A program made the translations under genes and the position numbers. This document shows, piece after piece, positions 6,376 through 6,496 of a stretch of 6,496 nucleotides of DNA. Under the pieces are notes generated by a model. It was not told where the DNA came from, did not search any database, and saw only the letters and a program-made list of their open reading frames with translations. This DNA comes from Chloroflexota bacterium (GTDB lineage Bacteria > Chloroflexota > Dehalococcoidia > JACQGW01): assembly GCA_016199325.1 (NCBI GenBank), contig JACQGW010000040.1, forward strand, positions 1-6,496, written 5' to 3'. Positions within the stretch are counted from its first letter, which is position 1, and each line of letters starts with the position of its first letter.

Positions 6376-6484
6376 AGGAGTCCACTGAAAAAAGCCGGAT
6401 CGCGCGTATCCGACTGGCGGAAATATTCGTGAAATCGGTGCGTGAACCGTGCCAGAGGGCCTTTTTTCAGGGGACTCATGACAG
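6370..6484. mobile_element. 98-bp MITE-like element with terminal inverted repeats and 8-bp target-site duplication
   Basis: The terminal inverted repeats are AGTCCACTGAAAAAAG at 6379-6394 and CTTTTTTCAGGGGACT at 6461-6476, matching at 15 of 16 positions. The element (6379-6476) is flanked by a perfect direct repeat CATGACAG at 6370-6377 and 6477-6484, with one extra G at 6378. The left copy overlaps the last 6 bp of the preceding hairpin, so removing the element and one copy would restore a continuous sequence after that hairpin. The interior is too short for a transposase and is AT-richer than its surroundings. It is probably a non-autonomous derivative mobilised by an insertion-sequence transposase encoded elsewhere; the family is not identified. 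An 8-bp duplication is compatible with IS66, IS256 or ISL3-like enzymes among others. Confidence 0.72.
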
Positions 6485-6496
6485 ACGGGCCGCTGC

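Noticed and set aside
5825..6385. Minus-strand open frame of 186 codons in the repeat region
   Set aside because: It runs through the inverted repeats, and its peptides (such as CHAEPQRS, GDASLRLSMT and GGTPALP) are translations of dispersed intergenic repeats rather than protein domains.
6102..6388. Plus-strand short open frames of 64-91 codons
   Set aside because: They end inside the perfect-arm hairpin, have no good ribosome binding site, and contain repeat-derived peptides such as SAGVPPA and SRSEASPRG.
5808..6484. CRISPR array
   Set aside because: The repeats are inverted pairs of different sequence and size, not regularly spaced direct repeats, and there are no cas genes.

Overview
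The window is GC-rich and holds four tightly packed plus-strand genes (76-5791), followed by about 700 bp (5792-6496) with no credible gene but several inverted-repeat elements. Base composition, the Pro/Ala/Thr-rich linker after the lipoprotein cysteine, the permease pair without its own ATPase, and the repeat-rich intergenic DNA suggest a high-GC bacterium, most likely Chloroflexota (Thermomicrobia-like or an uncultured relative). An actinobacterium cannot be excluded. This placement is inference; there is no rRNA or other phylogenetic marker.

Region 1 (1-75) is a short leader with four AATCCG-type repeats, two of them inside a 14-bp tandem duplication. Region 2 (76-1922) encodes two inner-membrane permeases of a CUT1-type carbohydrate ABC importer, one MalF/UgpA-like and one MalG/UgpE-like, each with an EAA loop. 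Region 3 (1926-4079) encodes a leaderless, presumably cytoplasmic GH2 glycosidase of the beta-mannosidase-like branch. Region 4 (4076-5791) encodes a lipoprotein with a GH5 catalytic domain resembling the Acidothermus E1 endoglucanase and a C-terminal CBM3-like domain. Gene spacings of 11 nt, 3 nt and a 4-nt ATGA overlap indicate one co-transcribed, translationally coupled unit.

The likely job is capture of a plant beta-glycan (cellulose, mixed-linkage glucan or glucomannan). The surface-tethered GH5 would cut the polymer, the permease pair would import oligosaccharides, and the GH2 enzyme would trim them inside the cell. The solute-binding protein and the ATPase are not in the window. The binding protein may lie just upstream, and the ATPase may be a shared MsiK/MalK-type subunit encoded elsewhere.

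Region 5 (5792-6496) contains a 192-bp imperfect inverted-repeat element, an 18-bp perfect palindrome, a small GC hairpin, a hairpin with 26-bp perfect arms, and a 98-bp MITE-like element with 16-bp terminal inverted repeats and a perfect 8-bp target-site duplication. That last element has landed at the edge of the preceding hairpin. I found no wholly new system. The most notable points are the atypical E1-like GH5/CBM3 lipoprotein and the layered small repeats.
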